The position numbers and the translations under genes are program-made. A DNA stretch of 64,000 bases, from contig JAXMAZ010000032.1 of the NCBI GenBank assembly GCA_046350115.1, forward strand, positions 1 through 64,000, written 5' to 3'. Source of the DNA: JAXMAZ01 sp046350115 (lineage in GTDB: Bacteria; Planctomycetota; Planctomycetia; Gemmatales; Gemmataceae). Position 1 is the stretch's first letter, and every line of letters starts with the position of its first letter. This document shows, one piece after another, positions 34,943 to 43,381 of this stretch. Under the pieces are notes generated by a model. It searched no databases. It saw nothing but the letters and a program-made list of their open reading frames with translations, and had not been told where the DNA came from.

Positions 34943-35083
34943 CTACTTCTTCTTCGCCTTCTTGGCGGCCGGCTTCTTGGCGGCGGCGGCCGGCTTCTTG
35001 GCCGCCTTCTTCTTGCCGAAGATGGCGTCGTACCCGGACCCGAACTTCTTCCCCTCGGCCAGCCCGATGCGAACGATGCTCAC
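34943..35083 (-). CDS. Small Lys/Ala-rich protein with histone H1-like tail
   Basis: 46 residues from GTG 35083, which has a strong ribosome site GGAGGG 9-10 bp upstream; a longer ATG frame to 35143 is less likely. The N-terminal half SIVRIGLAEGKKFGSGYDAIFGKKK is conserved-looking, and the tail is repeated AAKKPAAAAKKPAAKKAKKK, as in histone H1-like or bacterial nucleoid-associated tails. It probably binds nucleic acid; the exact role is unknown. Confidence 0.65.
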   Translation of the reverse strand: MSIVRIGLAEGKKFGSGYDAIFGKKKAAKKPAAAAKKPAAKKAKKK

Positions 35084-35177
35084 GGACGATCCCTCCGGAC
35101 CCGCGGCCGGCCGCCCCCTGTGACGACCGGCCGATGCCGCCAATCTAAGTCACCGTCGGCGGGTTGTCACGGCGGGA

Positions 35178-36320
35178 TCACGCCCCGACCGCGAACCGGA
35201 CCAGGATGTCGGCCGCACGTTCGACCTGGGCCAGCTCGACCCACTCGTCGTGGGTGTGCGCCTGGGCGATGTCCCCGGGGCCGAACACCACCGCCGGGAC
35301 GCCGGCCTCGGCGATGGTGCTGGCGTCCGTCCCGTAGGGGACCGCCTCGACCCGGTGCGAGCCGACGACCGCGTCCACCGCGGCCCCGAGCCGGGCCAGC
35401 AGCGGGTGGGCGGTCGGGGCCAGCGGCGGGCAGGCGAACGTGAGCGTCGATTTCACCGGGAAATCGACCCCCGGGCCGGCCCGGACGGCGGCCTCGAAGT
35501 CGGCCAGGGCGGCCGCCGCCGACTCGCCCGGCAGCAGCCGGCGGTCCACCTCGATCCGGCACCGATCCGGGACGGTGTTCGGACTGACGCCCCCCTGCAC
35601 CACGCCGACACTCACGGTAGGCGGCCCGAGCAGCGGGTCAGCCGTTGAACGCATCAGCCGGTCGGCGTACCGCTCGATCGTGGTCAGCACCTTGGCCATC
35701 CGGTAGACGGCGCTCACCCCGTCCTGCGGGCGGGAGCTGTGACACGCCCGGCCGTCGGTCTCCGTCCGCCACCGGGCGACCCCCTTGTGTGCGGTGACGA
35801 GGTTCAGCCCGGTCGGCTCGGCCACCACCGCGAAGTCGGCCCGGACGCCGGACCGCATCAGGTGCTGGACGCCGAGGAAGGTGTGCTCCTCGTCCACGGT
35901 GAACGCGACCGTGACGGCGGCGGACCGGGCCGGCTTTTCAGTGACGAGCCGGGTGAAGGCGGCGAGCATGGCCGCGAGGCCGGCCTTCACGTCGCAAGCG
36001 CCGCGGCCGTAGAGGCGGCCGTCCCGGACCGTCGCCGCGAACGGGTCGATGGTCATGCCGTCCACCGGCACCGTGTCCTGGTGGGCTTCCCAGAGCAGGT
36101 GGGCGGTCGGGTGTGGCGGGGTGTAGGTGGCGGTGATGTTATCCCGGCCGAGGGCGACCGGGGAGCGGGTGTACGGGACGTTCAGGGAGCGGAGGCGGGC
36201 TTCTAAATAGTCCGTGACGCGGGACTCGTACAGCAGGTGCGGGGGCAGGTCGGGGCGGCCCATCGGGTTGACCGACGGGAGGCGGACCAGGTCGGCGAGA
36301 AGTGAAGTCGGGGTGAGCAT
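35178..36320 (-). CDS. M20 family metallopeptidase/deacylase (ArgE/DapE/ACY1 type)
   Basis: 380 residues, the usual length. Two-zinc amidohydrolase: WEAHQDTVPVDG supplies the first His and Asp, GRGACDVKAG the bridging Asp, TVDEEHTFLG the catalytic Glu and metal Glu, AEPTGLN a later ligand, and QAHTHDEW the final His. Family members release acyl groups from N-acyl amino acids or split peptides; substrate cannot be decided here. ATG 36320 (MLTPTSLLADLVRLPSVNP) is the family start. A REP palindrome lies 26 bp upstream. Confidence 0.9.
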   Translation of the reverse strand: MLTPTSLLADLVRLPSVNPMGRPDLPPHLLYESRVTDYLEARLRSLNVPYTRSPVALGRDNITATYTPPHPTAHLLWEAHQDTVPVDGMTIDPFAATVRDGRLYGRGACDVKAGLAAMLAAFTRLVTEKPARSAAVTVAFTVDEEHTFLGVQHLMRSGVRADFAVVAEPTGLNLVTAHKGVARWRTETDGRACHSSRPQDGVSAVYRMAKVLTTIERYADRLMRSTADPLLGPPTVSVGVVQGGVSPNTVPDRCRIEVDRRLLPGESAAAALADFEAAVRAGPGVDFPVKSTLTFACPPLAPTAHPLLARLGAAVDAVVGSHRVEAVPYGTDASTIAEAGVPAVVFGPGDIAQAHTHDEWVELAQVERAADILVRFAVGA

Positions 36321-36343
36321 GCGAGTGCCAGTGGGAGGAAGTT

Positions 36344-36910
36344 TCAAAGCCCACCCGTTGCAACGGGTGGGCTTTCGGCAGCCTCCGGGCGGGCGCGGAA
36401 GTCCCACACCCAGGCGCCCTCGGCGGTGTGGTCCAGAATGTACCGGTACGTGTTCAACTGGTGACGTCGGTCCGAGATCGGGATCACCTTGCCCCGGACC
36501 GCCCACAGCTTACCGACCCACCCGCGGTCCCGGGCCGCGAACCAGGCGTGCTTCTTGGCCAGCCCGGTCCACTCCCGCGGCACCTCACCGGGCGGCATCT
36601 GTGCCAGAAAGTGGACGTGCTGACCGCCGCAACTCAGGCACAGCAGTCGGGCCTTGAGGCCGAGCAACCGCTCGACGAGCGCGGCCCCGACCACCGGCCG
36701 CCACTCCCGGCTGAGCACCACCGGCGGCTGCTTCAGCAGTTTCTTGCTCCGCTGCAACTGGCCGTCATACATCCCCCGCGGCGGCGGGTGCTTGTAATCC
36801 CCCTCGACGTGCTCGCGGTGGTGCCGGGTGCGGAACCCGCGGGGGTCGCCGTAGAGCCAGGCGCCGTAGGTGTGGGTGGTGCAATGGAACCACCGCGGCT
36901 CGTTGCCCAT
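36344..36910 (-). CDS. REP-associated tyrosine transposase (RAYT, IS200-like Y1 family)
   Basis: 188 residues. GQHVHFLAQMP near 117 is the HUH metal-binding motif (His-Val-His), and TYRYILDHTAEGAWVWD near 165 provides the catalytic Tyr helix, the order found in Y1 single-strand transposases. It starts MGNEPRWFHCTTHTYGAWLYG at ATG 36910 with GGAG upstream. Perfect 30 bp palindromes lie on both sides (36346-36375 and 36924-36953). The last residues ESPPVATGGL and the TGA stop are encoded by the 3' palindrome itself. RAYTs are single-copy domesticated transposases that move REP sequences in other bacteria. Divergence from well-known RAYTs means a search should confirm it. Confidence 0.75.
   Translation of the reverse strand: MGNEPRWFHCTTHTYGAWLYGDPRGFRTRHHREHVEGDYKHPPPRGMYDGQLQRSKKLLKQPPVVLSREWRPVVGAALVERLLGLKARLLCLSCGGQHVHFLAQMPPGEVPREWTGLAKKHAWFAARDRGWVGKLWAVRGKVIPISDRRHQLNTYRYILDHTAEGAWVWDFRARPEAAESPPVATGGL
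36346..36375. repeat. REP palindrome, 3' side of transposase
   Basis: Perfect 30 bp palindrome, half site AAAGCCCACCCGTTG. It overlaps the transposase 3' end and its stop codon on the minus strand. Confidence 0.92.
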
Positions 36911-36923
36911 ACTCGCTCCCACG

Positions 36924-36953
36924 AAAGCCCACCCGTTGCAACGGGTGGGCTTT
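36924..36953. repeat. REP palindrome, 5' side of transposase
   Basis: Perfect 30 bp palindrome identical to the one at 36346-36375, ending 14 bp before the transposase ATG, so the ribosome site lies between palindrome and gene. Confidence 0.92.
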
Positions 36954-37036
36954 ACCCGCCCCATGCTCGCCGAACCCCTCCCACCGGTCAACCGCCCACC
37001 GTATAACGCCCTCCACCGAACCCCCCGGAGCCGCCG

Positions 37037-38233
37037 ATGAAGATCCACGAATATCAGGCCAAGGAACTGCTCGCCGCCGCCGGCGCCCCGGTCCCCCGGC
37101 ATGTCGTCGCCACCACCCCGGAAGAGGCCGAGAAGGGGTTCATGGAGCTCGGCGGCACCGGGGCCATGATCAAAGCCCAGGTGCACGCCGGCGGCCGCGG
37201 GGCCGGCCAGCTCGACGGCTACCCGTCCAAGCTCGGCGGGGTCAAGTTCGCCCCCACCCGGGAGAAGGCGGCGGACATCGCCAAGGCCATGCTCACCCAC
37301 CGGCTCGTCACCAAGCAGACCGGGCCGGGCGGGGTGCCGATCAACACCCTGATCGTCCAGGCGGACGCCGAGCCGGCCAAGGAGTTCTACCTCGGCATGG
37401 TGCTCGACCGGTCGATCGGCCAGCCGGTGCTGATGGCCTCAGCCGAGGGCGGCATGGACATCGAGGAGGTGGCCGCCCACAGCCCGGAGAAGATCTTCAA
37501 GGTGCCGGTCAGCCCGGAGACCGGCCTCCTGCCGTTCCAGGCCCGGGAGCTGGCCTACCGGCTCGGGTTCGCCGCCGACCAGATCGACAAAGCGGCGTCC
37601 ATCATGCTGGCCGTCTCCAAGGTGTACTTCGGCAAGGACGCCAGCATCGTCGAGGTGAACCCGCTGGCCGTCACCAAGAAGGGGGACGTGGTCGTCCTGG
37701 ACGCCAAGATCGACTTCGACGACAACGCCACCTTCCGGCACAAGGACGTCCAAGCCCTCCGCGACCTGGCCGAGGAGAACCCGACCGAGATCCGGGCGTC
37801 CAAGGCCAACCTGAACTACATCCAGCTCGACGGCACCATCGGCTGCCTGGTGAACGGGGCCGGGCTGGCGATGGCGACGATGGACATCATCAAGTACCAC
37901 GGTGGCAACCCGGCCAACTTCCTGGACGTGGGCGGCGGCGTCACCGCCGACGCGGCCATCGAGGCGTTCCGGATCATCCTGGCCGACCCGAAGGTGAAGG
38001 GCATCCTGGTGAACATCTTCGGCGGGATCGCCAAGTGCGACCTGATCGCCGAGGCGCTGGTGAAGGCCGGCCGGGAGGTCGGGTTCAAGGTGCCGGTGGT
38101 CGTCCGCCTGGAAGGGACGAACGCGGACAAGGCCCGGGAGATCCTGAAGGGCGTGCAGACCGAGCTGCCGATGATCCGCCCGGCCGCCGGGCTGACGGAG
38201 GCGGCCAAGCTGGTGGTAGAATTGAGCAAGTGA
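37037..38233 (+). CDS. sucC: Succinate-CoA ligase (ADP-forming) beta subunit
   Basis: 398 residues. ATP-grasp subunit that with SucD makes succinyl-CoA or ATP in the TCA cycle. MKIHEYQAKELLAAAGAPVP is the family N-terminus; KAQVHAGGRGAGQ is the nucleotide-binding loop; EVNPLAVT and DAKIDFDDNA carry the metal ligands; NGAGLAMATMDIIK and NIFGGIAKCD lie in the CoA-ligase half. ATG 37037 fits exactly. The alpha subunit gene sucD, usually next downstream, is not there; a Uma2 gene follows 20 bp later. Confidence 0.96.
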   Translation: MKIHEYQAKELLAAAGAPVPRHVVATTPEEAEKGFMELGGTGAMIKAQVHAGGRGAGQLDGYPSKLGGVKFAPTREKAADIAKAMLTHRLVTKQTGPGGVPINTLIVQADAEPAKEFYLGMVLDRSIGQPVLMASAEGGMDIEEVAAHSPEKIFKVPVSPETGLLPFQARELAYRLGFAADQIDKAASIMLAVSKVYFGKDASIVEVNPLAVTKKGDVVVLDAKIDFDDNATFRHKDVQALRDLAEENPTEIRASKANLNYIQLDGTIGCLVNGAGLAMATMDIIKYHGGNPANFLDVGGGVTADAAIEAFRIILADPKVKGILVNIFGGIAKCDLIAEALVKAGREVGFKVPVVVRLEGTNADKAREILKGVQTELPMIRPAAGLTEAAKLVVELSK

Positions 38234-38253
38234 CGCACGGCGAGGGCGACGAC

Positions 38254-38844
38254 ATGGCGGCCCCGATCACCACCCCGATGACGGCCGAAGAGTTCTTCGA
38301 CTGGGCCAACCGGCCGGAGAACGCCGGCCGTCGGCTCGAACTGAATGCAGGGGAGGTCGAGGAGATGCCGTCGCCCGGAGAGGCTCACGCCCTCGTCTGC
38401 TGGCTGGTGATCAAGCTGCTCACCGAGTACGTGGTCCGCCGGGGCCGCGGGCACCTGCTGACAAACGACTGCGGACTGATCGTCCGCCGTGGCCCGGACA
38501 CGGTCCGTGGGCCGGACGTCATGCTGTTTCTGGACGATCTGACTTTGCAGCAAGCCCGGCGGGGGCATACCGATCGGACGCCCCCGCTGGTCGTCGAGGT
38601 CATGTCCCCGTCGGACACCCTGCCGAAGATTGGCCGACGAGTCGGCCAGTACCTCGACCGAGGCGCCGGCTTAGTTTGGGTGGTCGATCCGGACCTCCGG
38701 GCGGTCTACGTCCACAAGCCGGACGAGTACATGAAGGTGTTCGACGGGGACGACGAACTGACCGGCAATGGCGTGCTCCCCGATTTCTCCTGCCGGGTGG
38801 CCGACCTGTTCACCCTGCCCGGCCAGCCGCCGGCCACATCCTGA
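38254..38844 (+). CDS. Uma2 family (DUF820) restriction-endonuclease-fold protein
   Basis: 196 residues. The PD-(D/E)xK-like fold is indicated by RRLELNAGEVEEMPSPGEAH, GPDVMLF (the catalytic-type Asp) and PPLVVEVMSPSDT (the E-V-x-S-P motif), followed by KIGRRVGQYLDRGAGLVWVVDPDLRAVYVH. These proteins are very numerous in planctomycetes and cyanobacteria; many are thought to be nucleases of unknown target. ATG 38254. A second, more distant copy is at 43868-44617. It sits between sucC and a membrane protein gene, 15 bp from the latter. Confidence 0.88.
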   Translation: MAAPITTPMTAEEFFDWANRPENAGRRLELNAGEVEEMPSPGEAHALVCWLVIKLLTEYVVRRGRGHLLTNDCGLIVRRGPDTVRGPDVMLFLDDLTLQQARRGHTDRTPPLVVEVMSPSDTLPKIGRRVGQYLDRGAGLVWVVDPDLRAVYVHKPDEYMKVFDGDDELTGNGVLPDFSCRVADLFTLPGQPPATS

Positions 38845-38859
38845 CCCCGAGGCCGGGCC

Positions 38860-40275
38860 ATGTCCGTCGCCCGCCTCGTCCCTCACGCGGCGGTCGGGCC
38901 GGGCCTGTTCGTCGCCGCCGCCGCCGCGTACCTCGGGCTGACGGCGACGGCCGGCCGGTTCCCGCACATCGACGAGGTGGCGTACAAGGCGGCCGGGTTC
39001 CACCTGGCCGCCGACGGCCGGTGGCACGCCCCGGAGCTGATCGGACTGATCCCGGCGGCCGTCCCGGTCGAGGAGTTCTGGGCCGGGTATCCGCCGGTGT
39101 ACACCCTGGCGTTCGCCGCGGCCGTCTGGGCGGCCGGGATGGGCTGGCGGACGGCCGCCCTGTTCGACGCGGTCATCCACGTCGGGTTGGCGGCCACGGC
39201 CGTCTGGTTCACCGCCCGGATCACCCCGGCCGGCCGTCGGGCGTGGGCCGTCGGGCTGGCCGCCTTAGCAGTCGGGACGGTCGGCCGGCCGGATGAACTT
39301 GGTATGACCTTCGGGCTGATCGGGCTGGCCCGGCTGCGGACGGCCGATTCCCTTTGGGCGGTCGTGCGGGCCGGCGGCTGGCTCGGATTGGCTGCGGCCA
39401 CCGCCCCGGGAGCGGCAGTCGTCCACGGGCTGATCGGGGCGATCGCAGTCGGCCGGGCGGACGCCCGCCGGGTGGGCGTCTGGGGGGTGATCGGGGCAGC
39501 GGTCGGGCTGGCCAGCCTGGCCCCGTATGAGCTGCTCCACCCGGGCGCCGTGGGCCAGTTCTTCGTTCACGCGCAGTCCTACGGGCGCGGATGGGCGGAC
39601 GGGTTCGCCCAAGCCTGGCGGTTCGGCAAACACCCGCTGCTGATGGCCGTCGGGCTGTGCCTGGCGGCCGGCCTCACGGCGCAGACGGCCGGGCCGGGGC
39701 GGGCGTGGGCGGCGGGCGGGATCGCCGGGGTGTTGATCGTCCTGGCCACGTCCCCGGGCCGGGTCACGTACCTCTGGTACGCCGGTCCGGTGCTGATCGC
39801 GGCGGTCGCCGGCTGGCCGACCCGGGCGGCCGTCGGGGTCGCCGTAACCGCGGTCGGCATCGGGGCGGTGCCGACCGGGGTTCAGACCCTCGCCCTGCTC
39901 ACCCTGCCGGCCGGTCAGGGGTGGGCGGTCAACGCGGCGGCGGTCCGAGAGGCGGTCCCGGCCGGGGCGGTCGTCGTGGCAGACGAGCACTGGTGGTCGC
40001 TGGCCGGACACGCCCGGGTGCTGGACGCCCACTTCGCCCGCCCGCCGGACTGGGACCGGGTCGACTACGGGGTGCTGACCGGCAACGGGTCCGGAGCGGC
40101 CGGGCAACCGCGGCTGCCGACCAGTGCCGCGCTGCAAACCGAGTTGGCCGCCCGGTTCGTGGTCCGGTCCGACACCCTGAACGGCCGCCCACTCCGGGTC
40201 GCGGGGGTGCGGCTGACCAACAGCGGGTACGGGTTCGGGGCGGTCGTCTGGGCACGCGCCGGCCCGCCTCCGTAA
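38860..40275 (+). CDS. Multi-pass membrane protein, glycosyltransferase-like (GT-C type)
   Basis: 471 residues with ten to eleven predicted helices. A first periplasmic loop with FPHIDEVAYKAAGFHLAADGRW carries acidic residues (His-Ile-Asp-Glu) where GT-C mannosyl- or arabinosyltransferases have a catalytic Asp, and EEFWAGYPPVYTL follows, a pattern like that of PMT/ArnT-related 'dolichyl-phosphate-mannose' proteins. The C-terminal soluble part (from 350) is short. Substrate unknown. ATG 38860 follows the Uma2 gene by 15 bp. Confidence 0.7.
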   Translation: MSVARLVPHAAVGPGLFVAAAAAYLGLTATAGRFPHIDEVAYKAAGFHLAADGRWHAPELIGLIPAAVPVEEFWAGYPPVYTLAFAAAVWAAGMGWRTAALFDAVIHVGLAATAVWFTARITPAGRRAWAVGLAALAVGTVGRPDELGMTFGLIGLARLRTADSLWAVVRAGGWLGLAAATAPGAAVVHGLIGAIAVGRADARRVGVWGVIGAAVGLASLAPYELLHPGAVGQFFVHAQSYGRGWADGFAQAWRFGKHPLLMAVGLCLAAGLTAQTAGPGRAWAAGGIAGVLIVLATSPGRVTYLWYAGPVLIAAVAGWPTRAAVGVAVTAVGIGAVPTGVQTLALLTLPAGQGWAVNAAAVREAVPAGAVVVADEHWWSLAGHARVLDAHFARPPDWDRVDYGVLTGNGSGAAGQPRLPTSAALQTELAARFVVRSDTLNGRPLRVAGVRLTNSGYGFGAVVWARAGPPP

Positions 40276-40408
40276 CCGGTCGGGTCGGTCCGACCGGCTC
40301 ATCTCCCCCGACCGGAACGATTTGACTGCCCCCCGTCCGGGTTCTAAACACCGGTAGGCCGTCCGGTCCGTCCCGGCGGCCGGCTTGTCCCCCCGGCCCC
40401 GGACTTTG

Positions 40409-41110
40409 ATGCCGATCGTCGCGCCGTCCCGCCTGGACACCACCCTGCCCGGGATGACCGCCCGCCAGGTGTGGCACGGGCCGGACCTCCAGTCTCACGC
40501 CCTGCTCGTCCTCACGTACTCCCGGTTGTACCTGCTGCCGGCCGGGTCGGTCGTCACCCCCGGGATGGTGGCCGCCGTCCGCGGGTCGGCGGACCCGGAG
40601 GCGGTGCTCGGCCGGGCCGTCGCCGCCGTCGAACTGGCCGCCATCCGCCGGGTGGTGGCCGATCTGACCGCCGACCGCCTGACCCTGGAGGTGGTCGGGG
40701 CCGGGGTCGGGTCGACCCGGGTGTCGCTCGCCTTCAAATCGGCGGAGGCGGCCGACGCGGCGTTCACCGCCCTGTGGAAGCGGATCGGGGACGGGTTCGA
40801 CCTGACCCCGTACAAGCTGGAGGGGTGGGCGGCCGTCCAGGGGCCGGTGCTGGCCATGCTGGGTGTGGCCCTGGCCATGCTCGTCCTCGGCCTCGGGCTG
40901 AGCGGGCTGGAGGACTACGCCGCCGCCCAGGCGGCCCTCCCGGACGAGGAGCGGTCGGCCCTGGCCGTCGGCGTGCTCGACCCGCTGGCCGGGCGGCTGA
41001 ACTGGCGGTGGGTGTGCGGGTTCGGGGGCGTCGTGCTGGCCGTCCTGCAGGTGTGGCTGTACCACCGGCTGACCGCCCCGCCGGCCCGGCTCGAACTGGT
41101 CCGCCGTTGA
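40409..41110 (+). CDS. Membrane protein of unknown function
   Basis: 233 residues. The first 150 form a soluble, beta-rich region (SHALLVLTYSRLYLLPAGSVV; TLEVVGAGVGSTRVSLAF), like PH-type membrane-associated domains of planctomycete hypothetical proteins. Two helices follow (about 152-176, VLAMLGVALAMLVLGLGLSG, and 203-225). ATG 40409 is preferred over an upstream TTG at 40385. It precedes the next small gene by 19 bp, so the two are probably cotranscribed. Confidence 0.65.
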   Translation: MPIVAPSRLDTTLPGMTARQVWHGPDLQSHALLVLTYSRLYLLPAGSVVTPGMVAAVRGSADPEAVLGRAVAAVELAAIRRVVADLTADRLTLEVVGAGVGSTRVSLAFKSAEAADAAFTALWKRIGDGFDLTPYKLEGWAAVQGPVLAMLGVALAMLVLGLGLSGLEDYAAAQAALPDEERSALAVGVLDPLAGRLNWRWVCGFGGVVLAVLQVWLYHRLTAPPARLELVRR

Positions 41111-41129
41111 CCCCAGGCCCGAGGTGGCG

Positions 41130-41570
41130 ATGCGCCGTGAGGAAGTGGACGACCTGTTCCGTCGGGTGCCCGAGGCGGACCACACCAAGGTGGTGATCGT
41201 CCTGGCCGGCGGGCAAGCGGTGAGCGTGGAAACGGTGTTCCAGGTGGGGCCGGACCTCCTGATCGTCCGCGGCCGGGAGGTCGGGTCGAACGACGAGGGG
41301 CGGGCGTTCTTCCTGCCGTACCCAATCATCTCGTTCGTCAAGATGGAGCGGCTGGTCCGGCTGGAAGAGCTGGCCGGCATGTTCACCGGCGGCCAACTGC
41401 CGGCCGCGGCCCCGCGGCCGGCGGGAACCTCCGCCCCGGCCTCTGCGCCGGCCACCCCGCCGCCGGCCGGCCCGGTCCTGGACCCGACGGCCATCGCCAA
41501 GCAGAACCTGCTCGAACGGCTGCGGGCCGCCCGCACGTCCGGCGGCAGCCCGGTGTTCGGCAAGAAGTGA
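41130..41570 (+). CDS. Hypothetical soluble protein with Pro/Ala-rich linker
   Basis: 146 residues. The N-terminal domain (1-90: KVVIVLAGGQAVSVETVFQ, YPIISFVKMERLVRLEEL) appears beta-rich and may be a ligand or protein-binding barrel; a Pro/Ala linker (96-125) leads to a short amphipathic helix IAKQNLLERLRAARTSGG. I recognise no family. ATG 41130 is preferred because GAGG lies 5-9 bp upstream; a GTG at 41124 is an alternative. A bidirectional terminator follows. Confidence 0.6.
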   Translation: MRREEVDDLFRRVPEADHTKVVIVLAGGQAVSVETVFQVGPDLLIVRGREVGSNDEGRAFFLPYPIISFVKMERLVRLEELAGMFTGGQLPAAAPRPAGTSAPASAPATPPPAGPVLDPTAIAKQNLLERLRAARTSGGSPVFGKK

Positions 41571-41604
41571 CGCGGCCCGGCCGGCCGGCCCGCCCATCCA
41601 GAGA

Positions 41605-41642
41605 CAAAAAAGACCCCCGGACGGCGTCCGGGGGTCTTTTTG
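41605..41642. terminator. Bidirectional intrinsic terminator
   Basis: AAAAAAGACCCCCGGAC, a 3-base loop, then GTCCGGGGGTCTTTTT. A 15 bp GC-rich stem with A- and T-runs on its two sides serves both the gene ending at 41570 and groEL, which converges and ends at 41662. Confidence 0.92.
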
Positions 41643-41661
41643 TTTGTCGGCCGCTCTCGGC

Positions 41662-43296
41662 TTAGTACATGTCGTCGTACCCGCCGCCGCCAGCGGCCGG
41701 CTTCTTCTCGTCCTTCGGCAGGTCGGCCACCAGGGCGTCGCTGGTCAAGAGCAGGGTCGCCACGCTGGCCGCGTTCTGCAGGGCGCTGCGGACCACCTTC
41801 GTCGGGTCGATCACGCCCTTCTTGACCATGTCCGTGTACTCGCCGGCACGGGCGTCGTACCCGTAGTTGGCGTCCTTGCTCTTGAGCACCTCGGCGGCCA
41901 CCACGTTCCCGTCGTCCCCGGCGTTGTCCACGATCTGCTTGATCGGCGCCTTGCACGCCCGGACGACGATGTTGAACCCGATCTCCTCGTCGTGGCTCAG
42001 CCCCTCGGCCTTCACCCCGGTGCTGGCCCGCAGGAGCGCCACGCCGCCGCCCGGCAGGATGCCTTCCTGGTTCGCGGCCCGGGTGGCGAACATGGCGTCC
42101 TCCACCCGCATCTTCTTCTCCTTCACCTCGCTCTCGGTCGCCCCGCCGACGTTGATCTTGGCGACCCCGCCCTGCAGCTTGGCGATCCGCTCGCTCAGCT
42201 TCTCCTTGTCGTAGTCGCTGGTGGACTTTTCCAGCTCCCGCTGGATCTGGCCGACCCGGGCCTTGATCGCGTCCTTCTTGCCGGCCCCCTCGATGACGAC
42301 CGTGTTGTCCTTGTCGATCTTCACCTTCTTGGCCCGGCCCAGGTCGGTCAGTTGGACGTTCTCGAGCTGGATGCCGAGGTCTTCAAAGATGGCTTTGCCG
42401 CCGGTCAGGATGGCGATGTCTTCCAGCATCGCCTTCCGCCGGTCGCCGTACCCCGGCGCCTTCACCGCGCACGCCTTGAACGCGCCCGGGTTCCGCACCT
42501 TGTTCACCACCAGCGTGGCCAGCGCCTCGCCTTCCACTTCTTCGGAGATGATGAGGATCGCCTTGCCCTGTTGCAGCACCTTCTCCAGCACCGGCACCAG
42601 GTCGCGGTTGCTGCTAATCTTCTTCTCGTAGATCAGGATGTACGGGTCGTCGAGTTCGCACTCCATCGACTCGACGTCGGTGACGAAGTACGGGGACAGG
42701 TAGCCGCGGTCGAACTGCATCCCCTCGACGAACTCGTGGCCGGTGTCGATGGACTTGCCTTCCTCGACCGTGATGACCCCGTCCTTGCCGACCTTGTCCA
42801 TCGCCTCGGCGATGATGGTGCCGATCTTGGCGTCCCCGTTGGCGGCGACGGTGGCGACGTTCTCCAGGTCCTTCTTCGACTTCACCGGGATGCTGGCCCC
42901 GGTCAGCTTGGCGGTGATCTGCTCGACCGCCTTCTCCATCCCCCGCTTCATGAGCATCGGGTTGGTGCCGGCGGTGACGGCCTTCAGCCCCTCGTTGAAG
43001 ATGGCCTCGGCCAGCACGGTGGCGGTGGTGGTGCCGTCCCCGGCCACGTCGCTGGTCTTAGAGGCGACCTCCTTGACCATCCGGGCGCCCATGTTCTCGT
43101 AGTGGTCCGGCAGCTCGATCTCCTTGGCCACCGTCACCCCGTCCTTCGTGACGGTGGGGCTGCCGAACGACTTCTGGATGATGACGTTGCGGCCCTTCGG
43201 CCCGAGGGTGACTTTGACCGCCTTGGCGAGCTTGGCGATCCCCTTCTTCATGGCCTCGCGGGCTTCGGCGTCGAACGCGATCTGCTTGGCGCTCAT
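41662..43296 (-). CDS. groL: Chaperonin GroEL (60 kDa)
   Basis: 544 residues. ATP-dependent protein folding ring in the cytoplasm. MSAKQIAFDAEAREAMKKG is the family start; GDGTTTATVLAE is the ATP-binding motif, GYLSPYFVTD and GILPGGGVALLRA later blocks. The C-terminus is KPAAGGGGYDDMY rather than the GGM repeats of E. coli, as expected in planctomycetes. ATG 43296 chosen; the upstream extension to 43347 includes the REP palindrome. It lies downstream of groES with a REP palindrome between them. Confidence 0.98.
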   Translation of the reverse strand: MSAKQIAFDAEAREAMKKGIAKLAKAVKVTLGPKGRNVIIQKSFGSPTVTKDGVTVAKEIELPDHYENMGARMVKEVASKTSDVAGDGTTTATVLAEAIFNEGLKAVTAGTNPMLMKRGMEKAVEQITAKLTGASIPVKSKKDLENVATVAANGDAKIGTIIAEAMDKVGKDGVITVEEGKSIDTGHEFVEGMQFDRGYLSPYFVTDVESMECELDDPYILIYEKKISSNRDLVPVLEKVLQQGKAILIISEEVEGEALATLVVNKVRNPGAFKACAVKAPGYGDRRKAMLEDIAILTGGKAIFEDLGIQLENVQLTDLGRAKKVKIDKDNTVVIEGAGKKDAIKARVGQIQRELEKSTSDYDKEKLSERIAKLQGGVAKINVGGATESEVKEKKMRVEDAMFATRAANQEGILPGGGVALLRASTGVKAEGLSHDEEIGFNIVVRACKAPIKQIVDNAGDDGNVVAAEVLKSKDANYGYDARAGEYTDMVKKGVIDPTKVVRSALQNAASVATLLLTSDALVADLPKDEKKPAAGGGGYDDMY

Positions 43297-43338
43297 GAGT
43301 GCTCCGGTGCGCGGGTGGTTGTGGTGGGTGGAAGTCTC

Positions 43339-43368
43339 AAAGCCCACCCGTTGCTACGGGTGGGCTTT
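43339..43368. repeat. REP palindrome in the groES-groEL gap
   Basis: 30 bp palindrome with half site AAAGCCCACCCGTTG and one central mismatch (GCTACG), the same family as at 36346 and 36924. It lies 13 bp after the groES stop and 43 bp before the groEL ATG, so the two-gene mRNA carries this hairpin. Confidence 0.92.
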
Positions 43369-43381
43369 CGGGGTTCTGCAC

